From assembly GCF_002367995.1 (NCBI RefSeq), contig NZ_AP018207.1:4525083-4589082 (forward strand): a stretch of DNA of 64,000 nt. Reading direction: 5' to 3'. A program made the translations under genes and the position numbers. The notes beneath the pieces are model-generated. The model was not told the origin of the DNA, did not search any database, and saw only the letters and a list, made by a program, of their open reading frames with translations. How positions within the stretch are numbered: position 1 is the first letter of the stretch; each line of letters starts with the position of its first letter. This document shows, piece after piece, positions 62,029 through 64,000 of the stretch. This DNA is from Calothrix brevissima NIES-22 (GTDB lineage: Bacteria > Cyanobacteriota > Cyanobacteriia > Cyanobacteriales > Nostocaceae).

Positions 62029-63021
62029 TTAGTAGGGCAGTTCTTCCATCTCAGTACTGTATGCTGTATAAGCTTGACCTGCTGTACTAGGAGGAAGTGC
62101 TGCTACTGGCATATCATCTGCACCTACCAGGCGATTATGTTCTGCTACAACGGTTGATGTTTTACCGATGCGGTGAGAGAATTCGGGGTTTGCCTGCATT
62201 GTTGTTTGGATATCGATTTCTTTGCCTTCTGAGAAGAATTCGAGAAAATCGCTTCCATCGGGGTTTGGTGATTTATAGGAAGTGACAACTGCTACCCAAG
62301 ATTTATCCCTTTGGTTGACTGCTTCTTTAGGTTCAAGAGATGGCGTAAAGGTGGGTTGAAATACACCGAGGCGATGAAACTCTGCACGTTTTTCAGCAAC
62401 AGTTGTATCAGTAAATCGGGCGAATGCAACTTCTAGTTCGCGTTGGAACTGTTTATAAGCCTCGCCAAATTTTGATGATGCAACGCCTTTAATTGATAAG
62501 ATAATTGGTACTGAGTGCAGGTTATTATTATTTTCATCAACAAGTTGCAATAAATAAAACCGTCTCAATACTGCGGCATCTTTGCCAAGTGCTTGGTACA
62601 TTTCGTACCCATCAGGTGATTCGTACACTCCTACAATTTTGCCGTCATCGCGCTGTTCAATATATCTGGGAGAAACATCAAGAATGTGCATCCTGGGCGA
62701 TTGCAACAACACTCCCATTTCTGGCGTGCCACTAGAGAAGGTGTGCTTGTGTGTAGGTTCTTGTCCTTGCCAGTTAATTGCTGCTAAGTATTTATCTTTG
62801 ATAAACAACCCGACTTTTTCTGCTTCCATGTGGTTAATGACTTGGCAGATGCAGATATTACTAATCGGCGCATTGTACTCAGGATTTGCAAATTTAGAAA
62901 TAGCTGATTTACGCTTTTGTATGTTTGTACTATTCTGAACTCTTTGTTCAGGGGGTTCAGACTGGGATACTGCGCTTTCTTCACTAGCAGAATTAGTAGG
63001 CTTTGTTTGATTTCTTGCCAT
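62029..63021 (-). CDS. DUF5895-like protein with SSB-Ct-like tail
   Basis: 330 aa. Disordered N-terminus (SASEESAVSQSEPPEQRVQN), then a beta-rich domain (KFANPEYNAPISNICICQVI, PTHKHTFSSGTPEMGVLLQS, GYEMYQALGKDAAVLRRFYL) that I associate with the DUF5895 family seen on cyanobacterial plasmids. The end is STEMEELPY, acidic plus Pro-Tyr, reminiscent of the SSB tip. Function unknown; ssDNA-binding or recombination mediator is conjecture. Just upstream of dnaN. Confidence 0.6.
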   Translation of the reverse strand: MARNQTKPTNSASEESAVSQSEPPEQRVQNSTNIQKRKSAISKFANPEYNAPISNICICQVINHMEAEKVGLFIKDKYLAAINWQGQEPTHKHTFSSGTPEMGVLLQSPRMHILDVSPRYIEQRDDGKIVGVYESPDGYEMYQALGKDAAVLRRFYLLQLVDENNNNLHSVPIILSIKGVASSKFGEAYKQFQRELEVAFARFTDTTVAEKRAEFHRLGVFQPTFTPSLEPKEAVNQRDKSWVAVVTSYKSPNPDGSDFLEFFSEGKEIDIQTTMQANPEFSHRIGKTSTVVAEHNRLVGADDMPVAALPPSTAGQAYTAYSTEMEELPY

Positions 63022-63132
63022 AATTTTAATTAATGGAAATCAATATTTAATGCGTAAAGCAAAAAGTCGTTATAAAAAATAAAAGTCGTCTGTTATTAAG
63101 ACGACTTGAAAGATTGATTGATACTTAGTTAT

Positions 63133-63420
63133 TTAGATAAACTTTTCATCACACTCTCCCCTTAAGTCTGTAAAGCTGTCAATGCAAGTATCTCCCTGAA
63201 TAATTTCAGTTTTAGTATTTATAAGTGTCTGGTATATTTGCTGAAGACTAATGATGATTTGTCTAAGAACAGATGTGTTTTCAGTTGTGAAAGTCAGTGA
63301 CACAGATGCCATGCTTGAATTATGAATTGCGACTGTTTGTTCTTCAGGAGATCCATAACTGGTTATTTGGCTGTCTTTACCAGGAATAAATCTATAAGAA
63401 GCAATAGTTTCAATTGCCAT
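63133..63420 (-). CDS. Small unknown protein
   Basis: 95 aa, MAIETIASYRFIPGKDSQIT at the start, no signal peptide or membrane segment. Mixed alpha/beta by composition (VLRQIIISLQQIYQTLINTK). Not recognised. It follows the 72-aa gene by 2 bp, and codon use is like its neighbours. Coding status likely because of tight packing. Confidence 0.5.
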   Translation of the reverse strand: MAIETIASYRFIPGKDSQITSYGSPEEQTVAIHNSSMASVSLTFTTENTSVLRQIIISLQQIYQTLINTKTEIIQGDTCIDSFTDLRGECDEKFI

Positions 63421-63422
63421 AT

Positions 63423-63641
63423 TTATCTCCTTGTTCGTTGGGGTTTAATTTCAAGCATTTTATTACTAAGTTTGGTGATATTACTGACCTTCCAACCAGC
63501 AAGCTTGCACTTATTAAGTGCTACTTCTAACTCTTGCTGTGTAAGGATTTTGTATCTCATATATTGTTCCCATATAGGGAAGATATAAGTGACATATTTA
63601 GTTTTATCAATTTGGCAGTATGCCATGCGTTTGTAGTACAC
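63423..63641 (-). CDS. Small unknown protein
   Basis: 72 aa; a second ATG begins MAYCQIDKTKYVTYIFPIWE. Tyrosine-rich N-terminus and a KLAGWKVSNITKLSNKMLEI tail. Its start touches the stop of the upstream methyltransferase frame (shared base at 63641), suggesting coupling. Not recognised. Confidence 0.45.
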   Translation of the reverse strand: MYYKRMAYCQIDKTKYVTYIFPIWEQYMRYKILTQQELEVALNKCKLAGWKVSNITKLSNKMLEIKPQRTRR

Positions 63642-64000
63642 TATGGTTTAATGAGTTTAATGATTCTAGTAGCTACGTTTGTAGGGTTATTTGAACTCAA
63701 GAAGGCATCTTTATCTACCATTTCTACATAGCTATTATTGGCTTGTAGCCAGCCTTTGAAGGTTTTGTACTTACGATTAAAGAAAACTGATTCAGGTATA
63801 ACTGAAACTAATACGCCACCCGTTACAAGTAACTTCCAAGCCTGGTAGATATGTTGGACAAGTTCACAAAATGGAGGATTCATGATACAGGCATTGTATA
63901 AATGACTGGGGTTAAACTCCAGAAAGTTTTTCCCTACGAGATTAAATCCTTTGAGTTTTAGAATTTGTCGTAAATCGTAATTAATCTCAACCACCTCTAG
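63641..64000 (-). CDS. SAM-dependent N6-adenine methyltransferase-like protein (partial)
   Basis: At least 119 codons; the frame is open at the right edge, so the N-terminus, including SAM motif I, is missing. The catalytic IV motif is seen as CIMNPPFCELVQHIYQAWKL (NPPF), followed by GGVLVSVIPESVFFNRKYKT. NPPF fits DNA N6-adenine or RNA/protein methyltransferases. The C-terminus is short. A DNA methylase of the replicon is likely, though not provable here. Confidence 0.7.
   Translation of the reverse strand, partial: LEVVEINYDLRQILKLKGFNLVGKNFLEFNPSHLYNACIMNPPFCELVQHIYQAWKLLVTGGVLVSVIPESVFFNRKYKTFKGWLQANNSYVEMVDKDAFLSSNNPTNVATRIIKLIKP

Overview
The window looks like DNA from a filamentous, heterocyst-forming cyanobacterium of the Nostoc/Anabaena group. 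The HIP1 octamer GCGATCGC is scattered through it. There are many short tandem heptamer/nonamer repeats (STRR type), a XisI-family gene, high-light-inducible proteins, and a sigma factor next to carB; from memory this resembles the sigD-carB-dps neighbourhood of Nostoc PCC 7120, but I could not check it. I found no rRNA, tRNA or CRISPR array.

Layout. 1-9.2 kb: housekeeping genes on the minus strand (NblB-like HEAT protein cut by the window edge, CBS protein, NUDIX hydrolase, DUF760 protein, group 2 sigma factor, carB, dps), separated by repeat-rich gaps. 9.6-16.3 kb: two small conserved genes, a phnDCE-type ABC importer, a DUF559 nuclease between inverted repeats, a Ycf39-like SDR and a DUF1995 protein. 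16.3-22.5 kb: XisI with a xisH stump beside a MITE-like element, a large secreted metalloprotease and a pentapeptide-repeat protein. 22.6-28.8 kb: a defence island with dndD, dndE and a phosphorothioation-associated methyltransferase, with a type II restriction-modification pair inserted between dndD and dndE and no dndC. 29-41 kb: pepP, an FG-GAP protein, an MBL-fold protein, trpG/pabA, dgkA, ybeY, a DUF3285 protein, an IS4/IS701-like transposase, ornithine aminotransferase, a deoxyhypusine/homospermidine synthase and an Hlip. 41.4-48.7 kb: a metal locus (hypB, FmdE-like protein, FrmR/RcnR-type sensor, znuABC-like importer) interrupted by an IS5-family element, then another Hlip and a small membrane protein.

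48.8-64 kb is different in kind. It is a plasmid-like replication and partition module, mostly on the minus strand: parA-parB, a canonical SSB without an acidic tip, an SSB-like protein with one, clamp-loader subunits delta-prime, delta and DnaX, a beta clamp, a compact family-B DNA polymerase, a DUF5895 protein and several unknown genes. The polymerase ends in QLSLF, a textbook beta-clamp-binding peptide. An unknown 223-aa protein ends in the same peptide and has a second candidate near its N-terminus. No DnaE is present. The simplest reading is a resident extrachromosomal or integrated element with its own hybrid replisome, in which a family-B polymerase is tethered to a bacterial sliding clamp loaded by its own loader. 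HIP1 sites in this segment suggest long residence in cyanobacteria. No integrase, attachment site, helicase, primase or initiator is visible inside the window, so the element's limits and mode of replication remain open.
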